Positions 25,509 to 32,229 are shown, counted from the first letter of the stretch. The stretch: 35,510 bases of DNA from Nitrospirota bacterium (GCA_016178585.1 JACOTA010000004.1:1-35510), one strand, 5' to 3'. Notes: generated by a model not told the origin, from the letters alone. Numbers and translations: made by a program.

Positions 25509-26101
25509 CCTTCCTCTTTCTTAAGCCGCGTCGTCACAAGCAGTTCAGCAAAAATCAATGGGGTTTCGTCCTCCAGGGTTTCAATCTTAATCCGATCAAT
25601 TTTAACCGGTTGGGGAAAATGGTCCAGCTTGGATAAATAACGCTCAAGTTCATTAAAACGGGTTTTAACCTTGACCCTTACGGTTAAAAGGACCTCTTTT
25701 TCCTCTTCCTGCCGGGAGTCCGGTCGGAATGAAATCACTTCAACCGAATCTCCGGCGGCCAAAAGAGCCATCTTCTCCAAAACCTGGGACATTTTTCGTT
25801 CATTGGCCGTAAGATGGTCGATGTTCAACGACCTTCGTTGAAGCCTTAAGTTGATTCTATTGACCTGTTCCTTCAAAAGAGAGAGGTTCTTTTCTTTTTG
25901 GACCGTCTGCGACTGCGTTAAATTTCGCTCCTCGTTTAATCGGGTCACCTCGCGTTTTTTAGGGCCATAAAATAAACCGCCGATCAGGGTGATGATCAAG
26001 GTCAACAAGATTCCGGCATAAATGGGATCCTTCAACGTTTGATATAAAACGGGAAATCGTTTTAATCCCAGGAATTGATTGATTTTTTCCAAAAAGGTCA
26101 A
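25505..26101 (-). CDS. pilO: Type IV pilus inner-membrane protein PilO
   Basis: A 198-residue bitopic protein: a short cytoplasmic tail, one membrane helix (about 28-46), a coiled coil (about 52-105) and a ferredoxin-like periplasmic domain (about 118-195, with VEVISFRPDS and FNELERYLSKLDHFPQPVKI). This is the PilO layout; it pairs with PilN. Both ends overlap neighbours by four bases (ATGA). Confidence 0.88.
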   Translation of the reverse strand: MTFLEKINQFLGLKRFPVLYQTLKDPIYAGILLTLIITLIGGLFYGPKKREVTRLNEERNLTQSQTVQKEKNLSLLKEQVNRINLRLQRRSLNIDHLTANERKMSQVLEKMALLAAGDSVEVISFRPDSRQEEEKEVLLTVRVKVKTRFNELERYLSKLDHFPQPVKIDRIKIETLEDETPLIFAELLVTTRLKKEEG

Positions 26102-26661
26102 TTGATCCTTCCTGTTATTTCGAAGTGGATAGCCCGATCTTCATGACTCTCCCCTTTTTGGGTGTAAATCAATCGAATTTGGGAAAAGAGAGGCTGACGT
26201 TCAAGCCTTGAAAGAAGAAGGGTTATCGGCGCGTAAGAATTGGCAAAACCGACGAACTTTATCTCTTTAAAAGCAGATTGCGGATTTCCATCCGATCCCC
26301 CGCCCTGTGTTATTCCTCCCTCAAGGTTTTTAAGCCATGCCCCTTCAGGAACCGTTGAGCTTATTACAGAAAGAATTTCTTTCCATTTAATGACCTCTTT
26401 AAAAAAATTTTCGCTTTCCATCTGGCCGTTTTTCTGAATAAAGAGGGTCAGGTCCTGCTCTTCCTTAGAAATTTGGGCAAGACGGTTTTGAAGTTGAGTC
26501 AGTTCGGCTTTCCTCTCTTTAATCTCCACCATTCGTGAACCGATCTCCCAGGCAAACCCTAAAATCAAAATAACCAGCCAGACCGCCAATAGTTTTGGTT
26601 GAATCCGGCTGAACGGGTCAAAGACGAACTCGTCCGTTATTAAATTTATTTCTCTCTTCAT
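26098..26661 (-). CDS. pilN: Type IV pilus inner-membrane protein PilN
   Basis: A 187-residue bitopic protein. The cytoplasmic N-terminus carries INLI (residues 5-8), matching the INLL motif by which PilN binds PilM. Then come one membrane helix (about 27-45), a coiled coil and a periplasmic ferredoxin-like domain. ATG 26661 gives a standard start but has a weak ribosome binding site. The same frame stays open through repeat copy B back to GTG 26742, directly after the pilM stop, which would add 27 repeat-encoded residues. The short form is preferred because the extension looks like repeat sequence. Confidence 0.87.
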   Translation of the reverse strand: MKREINLITDEFVFDPFSRIQPKLLAVWLVILILGFAWEIGSRMVEIKERKAELTQLQNRLAQISKEEQDLTLFIQKNGQMESENFFKEVIKWKEILSVISSTVPEGAWLKNLEGGITQGGGSDGNPQSAFKEIKFVGFANSYAPITLLLSRLERQPLFSQIRLIYTQKGESHEDRAIHFEITGRIN

Positions 26662-26670
26662 CTTAATACT

Positions 26671-26749
26671 CGGGGACCTTCGCAGACTACGCTCAATGCC
26701 CCCGAACCCCGCGTTTCGCGCTGGCAAAGCCAGGCGCTTCACTTATGCG
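26671..26749. repeat. REP-like dispersed repeat, family 1, copy B
   Basis: Blocks in order: CGGGGACCTTCGCAGA, CGCTCAATGCCCCCGAACCC, a GCG-TTT-CGC hairpin, the core CTGGCAAAGCCAG (26721-26733), and CTTCACTTATGCG. The best-preserved full-length copy, about 79 bp. The pilM stop (26743-26745) lies in its right end, and it forms the pilM-pilN spacer. Confidence 0.72.
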
Positions 26750-27807
26750 TTTCCCGGCAACTTGCCCCTTAAAGCCAGGCCGATGGAACCTGCCCAAAGG
26801 GAACCCATCGGATTTAATTCTTTTAAAAAATCCGAACTGCAGACCATAGAAGAAAAAGGATTTTCAAGAACAACCGGCAGGTCAAAATGGGTTTCAAAGT
26901 AATCCCGAAAACCAGCCATTAAGGGGGTTCCTCCCATTAAAATGATTTTTTGAAACAAAGGGTCCCGAAATTGAGTCCGGTAATAGTCCATCGACCGTTG
27001 AACTTCGAGAACCATCCGGTCCATTTCTTCCTTTATGACGCTTTTAAACTCAGAATGGTTTAACCCATCCTTTTTTTTGATGTTTTCCGCCTCGTCAAAA
27101 GAAATGGTTTCTTTTGCCATCATCGCGCGGGAAATGTCGTTCCCTCCATGCTTGATTTGCCGGGTAAACCGCAAGACTCCTTCGCGGCAAATATTAATCT
27201 CCATTTTGGCGGAACCGATATCCATAAAGATCAGGTCATGATCCTTTTCCGGGGAATGATTGAGTTCAACGACTTTAAGCAAAGCGAGAGGGTTGACATC
27301 CATCAAACGGGGATAAATTCCAGCTCTCCCGATATTGTTCAGTTCCTCCGAAATATCACTTTTATCCACCGCGACAAGAATAAGATGCAATACAACCTTT
27401 CCACTCTCTTCATTTTTCTGAAGGACAGCGTAATCAATCACCTTGGTCTCCAGGGGTTCCGTCATCAGCTTTTGGGCTTCCCATTTTATCGCTTCTTCCA
27501 CCTCGTTTTGGGGCATTTCGGGCAACTTTAAATAACGGATTAAAGGGGTTTTTCCCGTATAATTCACCACCACCGGATTTTTTTTAAACTGAAAATTTTC
27601 AAAAACCCCTTTCAGACTGATTAACATTTCGGGTGTTAACGGGTAATTTTCCCTATTTTCATTATTTCCATCGGAACGCCCGTTCGGCATAAAAGGCAAG
27701 ATGTGGGCGTAGTCCAAAAAAAACTTCTCTTCCTTTTTAGAAATAACCGAAAGTTTGATGCTCGATTCGCCGATATCCATTCCAATTAAAGGACGGTTAA
27801 AATTCAC
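26743..27807 (-). CDS. pilM: Type IV pilus assembly ATPase-like protein PilM
   Basis: A 354-residue actin/FtsA-like cytoplasmic protein. The phosphate-1 loop (LIGMDIGESSIKLSVI), phosphate-2 strand (LIFMDIGSAKMEINI) and adenosine region (KIILMGGTPLMAGFRDYFE) are visible. PilM binds the PilN tail and joins the inner-membrane complex to the cytoplasmic motor. ATG 27807 overlaps the merR-like gene by four bases. The final codons run into repeat copy B. Confidence 0.93.
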   Translation of the reverse strand: MNFNRPLIGMDIGESSIKLSVISKKEEKFFLDYAHILPFMPNGRSDGNNENRENYPLTPEMLISLKGVFENFQFKKNPVVVNYTGKTPLIRYLKLPEMPQNEVEEAIKWEAQKLMTEPLETKVIDYAVLQKNEESGKVVLHLILVAVDKSDISEELNNIGRAGIYPRLMDVNPLALLKVVELNHSPEKDHDLIFMDIGSAKMEINICREGVLRFTRQIKHGGNDISRAMMAKETISFDEAENIKKKDGLNHSEFKSVIKEEMDRMVLEVQRSMDYYRTQFRDPLFQKIILMGGTPLMAGFRDYFETHFDLPVVLENPFSSMVCSSDFLKELNPMGSLWAGSIGLALRGKLPGNA

Positions 27808-28040
27808 CTTTTTTCTCCGCTGATCTCTTTCATCGCCTGTTCAAAAGCGATCCGGTGTTTAAATCCTTTTTTAAGGTATTTCCAGATGGCCTCAATTTTT
27901 AAAAAATCTTCCTTTGAATAATCCCGGGACTCTAAATCCCCCATCGGAATCCGCTTTGGAGAGATATACCCCTTCTGTTCCAGGTAATAGAGTTTGTGCC
28001 GCGGGATTTTCACCTTTTCTAAAATTTCAGATGTTCTCAT
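27804..28040 (-). CDS. Small MerR-type HTH protein
   Basis: A 78-residue protein that is little more than a MerR-like winged helix: RTSEILEKVKIPRHKLYYLE, QKGYISPKRI, then a wing and a last helix (FLKIEAIWKYLKKGFKHRIA). It lacks the long dimerisation helix and effector domain of full MerR regulators. Its stop overlaps the pilM start (ATGA), making it the first gene of the pil operon. It may regulate the operon or serve as a small partner protein; the sequence does not decide. No convincing promoter was found in 28041-28131. Confidence 0.75.
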   Translation of the reverse strand: MRTSEILEKVKIPRHKLYYLEQKGYISPKRIPMGDLESRDYSKEDFLKIEAIWKYLKKGFKHRIAFEQAMKEISGEKR

Positions 28041-28131
28041 CGACTTATTTAAGTTCTTTCGTGATCAATACATTGTTTATTGTTGAAACTAAACACAAAA
28101 TTAAATCTAAACTTCTACAGTTAAAAGCCTC

Positions 28132-28154
28132 AAAAAAGCGACGCGATCGTCGCC
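28132..28154 (-). terminator. Terminator of the pilV-pilW-pilX operon
   Basis: GCGACG-CGAT-CGTCGC (28138-28153) is a perfect 6-bp stem with an extra C on the left, followed on the minus strand by TTTTTT. It lies about 80 nt past the stop of the 28234 gene and separates the minor pilins from merR-pilM. Confidence 0.75.
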
Positions 28155-28233
28155 TTTCTTATAAAAGGATAGCGTCAAACGGAAATCTGTCAAGCCCGGC
28201 GACTGGAGTAATCACGTCTGAAAGAGGCTAAAA

Positions 28234-29979
28234 TCACTGGGGAACTTCCCGCCAGGCGATATTGGGTCGCTTCGGTCCGATAAGATAAACACTATTTAAT
28301 ATCGTATTCTGACTGTTCAGGGTTTCAATGATCCAATCTGTGCCGTTCCAATGAAGGACCAACGGCCGTTGACCCGCGCCTCCCGGACTTCCCACGGCCC
28401 AGCAATCATTGGAGGTCACGCAGGATACCGATCGAAGAGGGAGATTAATCGTAACAGCTGTCCCGGCAAAATTTCTGACTGAGTTTCTAAGGGACCATGT
28501 CGCTCCATTCCAATACAAAATTAAAGGCCGTTGCCCACCTCCTCCCGGATTTCCCACCGCCCAGCAGGTGACAGGAACAAGATTGCTGTTGCAGTAAACA
28601 GAGTTAAGATTACGAGGAATTCCCAGGAGAGAGTTTTGTCGCGCCCACGTTGCCCCGTTCCAATATAAAATGAAGGGACGTTCATTCGCTGGAGCGCCCC
28701 CGGCTGTATTCCCCACCGCCCAGCAGGTGACAGGAACAAGATTGCTGTTGCAGTAAACAGAGTTAAGATTACTGGAAATTCCCAGGAGGGAATTTCTTGG
28801 CCCCCACGATGCCCCATTCCAATAAAGAATTAACGGGCGCTGTGCGGCAACACCTCCCGCATTGCCTACTGCCCAACAATTAACAGGCAAAGAATTGCTG
28901 TTGCAGTAAACAGAGTTAAGGTTCCGGTTAATAGCCGGTAAACCGGTTTTTCTGAGAGACCAGGTCGTCCCGTCCCAATAATAGATAAGTGGCTGTTGGG
29001 CCGCAACCCCTCCCGGGTTTCCCACTGCCCAGCCATCGTTTGAGGCATTCATGTAAATGGAATTGAGTGGACGAGCGGCAGGAAGAGGAAAAGATGACCA
29101 ATTGACACCGTTCCAACGAATAAAACGTCCCGAAGCGGACCCACTTACTGCCCAACCATCTGCAGGAGAAAGCATCGAAACAGAAGTTAAATTACCAATT
29201 CCACCAGGCGCTACAGCAGTCCTATCAGCCCAGGAGCTCCCATCCCAAAGAAACATTCTAGGAGGGGTGATCCCACCAGCTGTGTTTCCCACTGCCCAAC
29301 CGTTCTGAACCACATCCGCCTGACTGACGACCCTCTGGTTTGTTCCTGCGCCAATGGTTGGAACACCCCCGGTAGAGGTTAATAGACATTGTGTTTGAGC
29401 AACGGAAGTGCCAATGACATGCTGTGCGGGAGCTGTTCCATCCGCCCCTCGGACGGCCCCGACAAAACAAGAGGGTGCGCCTCCGCCACACACTCCTGCG
29501 CCTTGCCCCAGAGCGGTATAGTCAATCATTTCCTTATCGATCATGATCCGGCCAAATGAGGCATACCCTGAAACCGAAAGATTTGCCGCTGTCGCAGGAA
29601 TCGTTGTCGTCACATTATCAGTCAAAGCAAACAAAGAAGTCGGCGCCAGGTTATTATTAAAAACAGAGGTTACAGTAAACTGTCCGCTTCCCGACGCTGT
29701 AAAGGCCGGAACAGCTCCGTTAAAAGATGTGCTTGTATTAATAGAAGCACAGGTACAGGTTGTGCAGGGAGGGGATCCTTCTCTCTTTAATAAATACCTT
29801 CCTGCTCTTTCCAATCCGCCTTCGGCAATATACAGGGCTCTGCTGGAATAAACTTCGTTGACAGACTGAGTCATATTATTGGAAGAGAGAGAGATAAAAA
29901 TTACTCCGACAAAAGCCATGACCACGAGGAAAAAGATCACCGCCAATAACGCCACCCCTGTTTGGTTTCTAAAAAACAT
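28234..29979 (-). CDS. PilX-like minor pilin with seven propeller-type repeats
   Basis: A 581-residue protein. Residues 1-65 match the PilX N-terminus: a hydrophobic helix (VALLAVIFFLVVMAFVGVIF) then SSRALYIAEGGLERAGRYLL. Residues 65-220 are Cys-rich (CTTCTC). From 225 to the end come seven units marked by WAVG or WAVS (Trp at 228, 276, 317, 369, 420, 473, 527), each followed by a strand such as LILYWNGATW; spacing is 41-54 residues. Seven such units suggest a seven-bladed beta-propeller. Units 4-6 carry paired cysteines (VYCNSN...CWAVGN). A pilin with a large propeller would sit at or near the pilus tip, as an adhesin or sensor; this is inferred. It follows pilW by 4 nt. Confidence 0.75.
   Translation of the reverse strand: MFFRNQTGVALLAVIFFLVVMAFVGVIFISLSSNNMTQSVNEVYSSRALYIAEGGLERAGRYLLKREGSPPCTTCTCASINTSTSFNGAVPAFTASGSGQFTVTSVFNNNLAPTSLFALTDNVTTTIPATAANLSVSGYASFGRIMIDKEMIDYTALGQGAGVCGGGAPSCFVGAVRGADGTAPAQHVIGTSVAQTQCLLTSTGGVPTIGAGTNQRVVSQADVVQNGWAVGNTAGGITPPRMFLWDGSSWADRTAVAPGGIGNLTSVSMLSPADGWAVSGSASGRFIRWNGVNWSSFPLPAARPLNSIYMNASNDGWAVGNPGGVAAQQPLIYYWDGTTWSLRKTGLPAINRNLNSVYCNSNSLPVNCWAVGNAGGVAAQRPLILYWNGASWGPRNSLLGISSNLNSVYCNSNLVPVTCWAVGNTAGGAPANERPFILYWNGATWARQNSLLGIPRNLNSVYCNSNLVPVTCWAVGNPGGGGQRPLILYWNGATWSLRNSVRNFAGTAVTINLPLRSVSCVTSNDCWAVGSPGGAGQRPLVLHWNGTDWIIETLNSQNTILNSVYLIGPKRPNIAWREVPQ
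28553..28772. repeat. Identical 61-bp direct repeats inside the propeller region
   Basis: 28553-28613 and 28712-28772 are identical over 61 bp and offset by 159 bp, which is 53 codons, so they are in frame. A third, diverged unit lies near 28865-28925. Recombination between the two would add or remove exactly one propeller unit. Confidence 0.85.
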
Positions 29980-29983
29980 CGAT

Positions 29984-30499
29984 CTAAAAATTCCTCGGAT
30001 GAACGGTGATCTGCAGGGGAAGGGTCTCTCCCCCTTGAGCGGGAGTTAAATTTAGAGTAATGTTCCAGATTGAGGAACAGACAGTGGTAGGGTTCCCTGA
30101 AGAATCCCTGTAGGTAAATGTAAAACTGCTCAGGTTATCGGCAAGAGTGTTTCCCCCGTCTGAAAGGATGCCTCCAGCATAACGATACGTAATCGAATTT
30201 CCTTGAACATCGGTAAAAATAAGCCGCTGTGGAGTAGTGGGTGTGGTAGTGCAGGTTGAAATAGCCGCCGGGTTTTTAATCATCCTGATCTCTCTGGCCA
30301 TTTTTTCAAGGGCCAACCTTCCCTGATTTAAAATAGCGGAATAATTGTCTTCCTTTTGATAAGTTTGGGCCGCCTGACCAATCAGAAGACTGGCGGTCAT
30401 CGCGATAATTCCGATTAAAACAATCACAATGGCTAACTCAACCATTGTAAAACCTTTCTGATTGAACAGAATTAACTTCTGTAAAATTCTTTTGAACAT
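29984..30499 (-). CDS. Minor pilin, PilW/PulJ type
   Basis: A 171-residue prepilin. The cleavage site is KG^FTMVELAIVIVLIGIIAM, with the essential Glu at +5. The pilin helix continues through ALEKMAREIRMIK, a stretch typical of PilW/PulJ minor pilins. Cysteines near residues 103 and 141 may pair. It lies between the PilV-like and PilX-like genes, the usual V-W-X order. Confidence 0.82.
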   Translation of the reverse strand: MFKRILQKLILFNQKGFTMVELAIVIVLIGIIAMTASLLIGQAAQTYQKEDNYSAILNQGRLALEKMAREIRMIKNPAAISTCTTTPTTPQRLIFTDVQGNSITYRYAGGILSDGGNTLADNLSSFTFTYRDSSGNPTTVCSSIWNITLNLTPAQGGETLPLQITVHPRNF

Positions 30500-30510
30500 A
30501 AGAATTGCCT

Positions 30511-30921
30511 TTAGTAACTTCCGATGAGGGTGCTGGTTGTCACTGTTCCTGTTTTGGACGTTACCGAAACCATTATATTTTTATAATTGGTTGGACCCGC
30601 AACAGTGGCGTTTAGCGCCCCTGTATTCACAAAAATGACATTGACACTTCGATTGAAACCAGAAAAACCCGGTACAGGATTTTCAGCGGGGTAAATGGCA
30701 CTGGTCACATAATTAAACCCCCTGGCTGAATTTTCTTTGTCGGCAATGATCAGGTCCAGTTTTTCCTGCGCCAGTTCCGTTGCCTGAGTGATCACCGAAG
30801 GGTCGCCATTGCTTTGAGAAAACGTCGTAAACATCGCCATTAATCCAGACGTAATAATGGCCAATAAAACGATCGTTATTAAGATTTCTATGAGGGTAAA
30901 ACCCCGTTGATTTTGGAACAT
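30511..30921 (-). CDS. Minor pilin, PilV/PulI type
   Basis: A 136-residue prepilin with a very short leader (MFQNQRG^FTLIEILITIVLL). The pilin helix continues with ATELAQEKLDLIIAD, characteristic of PilV/PulI. It is the first gene of the minor pilin operon. There is no recognisable ribosome binding site before ATG 30921, and the predicted transcription start falls on the ATG itself, so it may be translated from a leaderless mRNA. Confidence 0.82.
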   Translation of the reverse strand: MFQNQRGFTLIEILITIVLLAIITSGLMAMFTTFSQSNGDPSVITQATELAQEKLDLIIADKENSARGFNYVTSAIYPAENPVPGFSGFNRSVNVIFVNTGALNATVAGPTNYKNIMVSVTSKTGTVTTSTLIGSY

Positions 30922-30927
30922 ACTGAA

Positions 30928-30955
30928 AGTGTATCGCTTAAATGGTTTTCGTCAA
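30928..30955 (-). promoter_or_regulatory. Possible promoter of the minor pilin operon
   Basis: On the minus strand TTGACG (30955-30950), 16 nt, TACACT (30933-30928). The start would fall at about 30921, the first base of pilV. It may have become the operon's own promoter after the TA island separated pilV from fimT. Confidence 0.4.
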
Positions 30956-30976
30956 GGAAAGGGTTTGGGTTTTGGC

Positions 30977-31067
30977 TTGATTTTCGCTCGACTGGTCTAT
31001 ATGGAGCAATGCAACGGAGGAAATGATGAAAATTGAAATTGGTTCGTACGAAGCGAAAACTAAATTG
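30977..31067 (+). pseudogene. Remnant of a phd antitoxin gene: promoter and first 14 codons
   Basis: It nearly matches the start of the intact phd gene at 31987. Shared parts are a TTGATT-like -35, one copy of ACTGGTCTATAT (30991-31002), AACGGAGGAAATGATGAAAA, and codons for MKIEIGSYEAKTKL from ATG 31026. Homology stops at 31067, exactly where the brnA stop codon begins. The intact copy has a second ACTGGTCTATAT that is missing here. Confidence 0.8.
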
Positions 31068-31283
31068 TTACGCCGCCCATTCAAACTTCGGTTTCTTCTT
31101 ACTCTTCACACAATCACGCAGGTAAAGATCAATCAAGGTTTGATAAGGAATCCCCGATTCTTTAGAAAGACCTTTGAAATAATCAATAACCTCCGTGCTT
31201 AGATTAATTCCAACGGCTTTCTTTCTTGAGGCATAGGGATTTTTTTTAGCTTTCATTTTTGAAAAATCATATTCCTTCTTCAT
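31068..31283 (-). CDS. brnA: BrnA-type antitoxin
   Basis: A 71-residue ribbon-helix-helix protein. A short basic lead (KNPYASRKKAVGINLSTEVI) is followed by the helices DYFKGLSKESGIPYQTLIDL and YLRDCVKS, the BrnA/CopG-type DNA-binding fold. ATG 31283 has AAAGGAG upstream; the open frame extends further but overlaps brnT. It follows the toxin gene, the usual BrnT-BrnA order, overlapping it by 17 nt. It should neutralise BrnT and repress the operon. Confidence 0.85.
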   Translation of the reverse strand: MKKEYDFSKMKAKKNPYASRKKAVGINLSTEVIDYFKGLSKESGIPYQTLIDLYLRDCVKSKKKPKFEWAA

Positions 31284-31551
31284 AACTTTTAATCTCCTTT
31301 TTAGTCGCTTTTCTGGCTGAAATGATACGAACAATTTCGCGTTTATTTCTTTCGCAAAAGACAATGACCAAAACTCTAGCAGAACCACTTAACCCCAATA
31401 AAAGAAACCGATCCTCGTGATTTGAGTGGTCTTCATCGTAAAACACCAGGCCATTTGGATCATCAAATACCTGTTGGGCTTCTTCAAACCAAATTCTGTG
31501 TTTTTTACGGTTAGATTCATTTTTTCGCTCATCCCACTCAAATTCAATCAC
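31267..31551 (-). CDS. brnT: BrnT-type ribonuclease toxin
   Basis: A 94-residue protein with the BrnT signature: FEWDERKNESNRKKHRIWFE, EEAQQVFDDP, then strands ending with RIISARKATKKE. BrnT is a RelE-fold RNase that blocks translation until bound by BrnA. The start is GTG 31551, which fits the conserved N-terminus. No ribosome binding site precedes it, and the predicted transcription start is the G of this GTG. Confidence 0.88.
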   Translation of the reverse strand: MIEFEWDERKNESNRKKHRIWFEEAQQVFDDPNGLVFYDEDHSNHEDRFLLLGLSGSARVLVIVFCERNKREIVRIISARKATKKEIKSYEEGI

Positions 31552-31557
31552 GTCTAT

Positions 31558-31586
31558 AATATAACTATATGTTATATAGATATCAA
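31558..31586 (-). promoter_or_regulatory. Promoter and palindromic operator of brnT-brnA
   Basis: On the minus strand TTGATA (31586-31581), 17 nt, TATATT (31563-31558). The inverted repeat ATATAAC-TATAT-GTTATAT (31559-31577) covers the -10 and part of the spacer, a fitting site for BrnA repression. The predicted start falls at about 31551, the first base of brnT. Confidence 0.55.
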
Positions 31587-31723
31587 ATCTAATCTGCTAA
31601 ATTATTCAGGCCGATTCGGCTTGGACTTTCTGATGATACCACTTTGGTAAGGTTGTATGTGGAATGGAGAGCGGTAAACCTGTTGACTCCAGGAAGCACT
31701 GATGCGATCTACGAGTATTTAAT

Positions 31724-31924
31724 GTGCGTATCGGGCTGGATTTACACAGGCGCATTGTGCTTACTGCATCGGGAAAAGGGTTAAGTTTAAATCGTTTCAT
31801 TGCCGAATTACTGGAAAAAGAAACAAATAAAAACGAAATTTCCTTCTCCCCCCTCACCCAGACTCTCCCACGGGGAGAGGAGTCATTTTGTATGCACGAA
31901 TCCACTGATGTTTTTTGCGCTTGA
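31724..31924 (+). pseudogene. Remnant of a HicB-family antitoxin, C-terminal DNA-binding part
   Basis: The frame encodes RIGLDLHRRIVLTASGKGL then SLNRFIAELLEKE (about 31727-31820). This is the ribbon-helix-helix end of HicB antitoxins, where 'R...LHR.....A...G.SLN.WI...L' is typical. The RNase-H-like N-terminal domain is missing and the upstream frame is closed. After about 31830 the frame reads through an unrelated hairpin repeat. 31587-31723 shows nothing recognisable. Confidence 0.6.
31863..31879. repeat. Hairpin repeat CTCTCCC-ACG-GGGAGAG
   Basis: A 7-bp stem with a 3-nt loop, preceded by CCCCCCTCACCCAGA. It is similar to the 'cctcaccctgaccctctccc' intergenic repeats of many proteobacterial and related genomes. 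It lies between the hicB remnant and the phd promoter. Single copy here. Confidence 0.5.
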
Positions 31925-31958
31925 CTTTCAATAGACTGGTCTATATACTGGTCTATAT
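31921..31958 (+). promoter_or_regulatory. Promoter and tandem operator of phd-vapC
   Basis: TTGACT (31921-31926), 17 nt, TATACT (31944-31949). Two adjacent copies of ACTGGTCTATAT (31935-31946 and 31947-31958) overlap the -10. A 12-bp period puts both copies on nearly one face of the helix, as expected for cooperative antitoxin-toxin binding. Confidence 0.65.
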
Positions 31959-31986
31959 GATACTGTTCGCCGTAACGGAGGAAATG

Positions 31987-32229
31987 ATGAAAATCGAAAT
32001 TGGTTCGTACAAAGCAAAGACTAACCTGTCCATGTTGCTGCGGCAGGTGAAGGAGGGTAAGAGCTTCACAATTACCAATCGCGGCGAAGCCATCGCAGAC
32101 CTTGTGCCGAGCGCCAGCGTGAAGACGAAAGACAAGGTTGCGGCGGTGAAAAAGATTAAGGCTTTCATGCTGGAGAATCCGGTGCACGGGGTGAATATCA
32201 AGGAACTCATTGAAGAGGGGCGCGCGTGA
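31987..32229 (+). CDS. Phd/YefM-family antitoxin
   Basis: An 80-residue protein. The N-terminus MKIEIGSYKAKTNLSMLLRQ and the following SFTITNRGEAIADLVPS are the Phd DNA-binding fold. The C-terminal tail (AAVKKIKAFMLENPVHGV) would bind the toxin. ATG 31987 is chosen over the adjacent ATG 31984 because GGAGG then sits 5 nt upstream. The stop overlaps the toxin start (GTGA). Base composition is visibly richer in G and C than the surrounding pil genes, suggesting recent transfer. Confidence 0.87.
   Translation: MKIEIGSYKAKTNLSMLLRQVKEGKSFTITNRGEAIADLVPSASVKTKDKVAAVKKIKAFMLENPVHGVNIKELIEEGRA

Noticed and set aside
28062-28090. AT-rich partial palindrome upstream of the merR-like gene as its operator
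   Set aside because: The arms are short and A/T-biased, there is no convincing promoter nearby, and chance is a sufficient explanation.
28553-28925. Regularly spaced repeats that might look like a CRISPR array
   Set aside because: Units are in frame with a coding sequence, are 159 bp apart and diverge like protein repeats; no cas genes are nearby.
28521-29491. Several minus and plus frames of 60-98 codons inside the propeller gene
   Set aside because: They are frame shadows created by the repeated units of the PilX-like gene.
31606-32187. A 193-codon minus-strand frame across the phd region
   Set aside because: It runs antisense through the well-supported phd gene, its promoter and a hairpin repeat, and the translation shows no recognisable domain.
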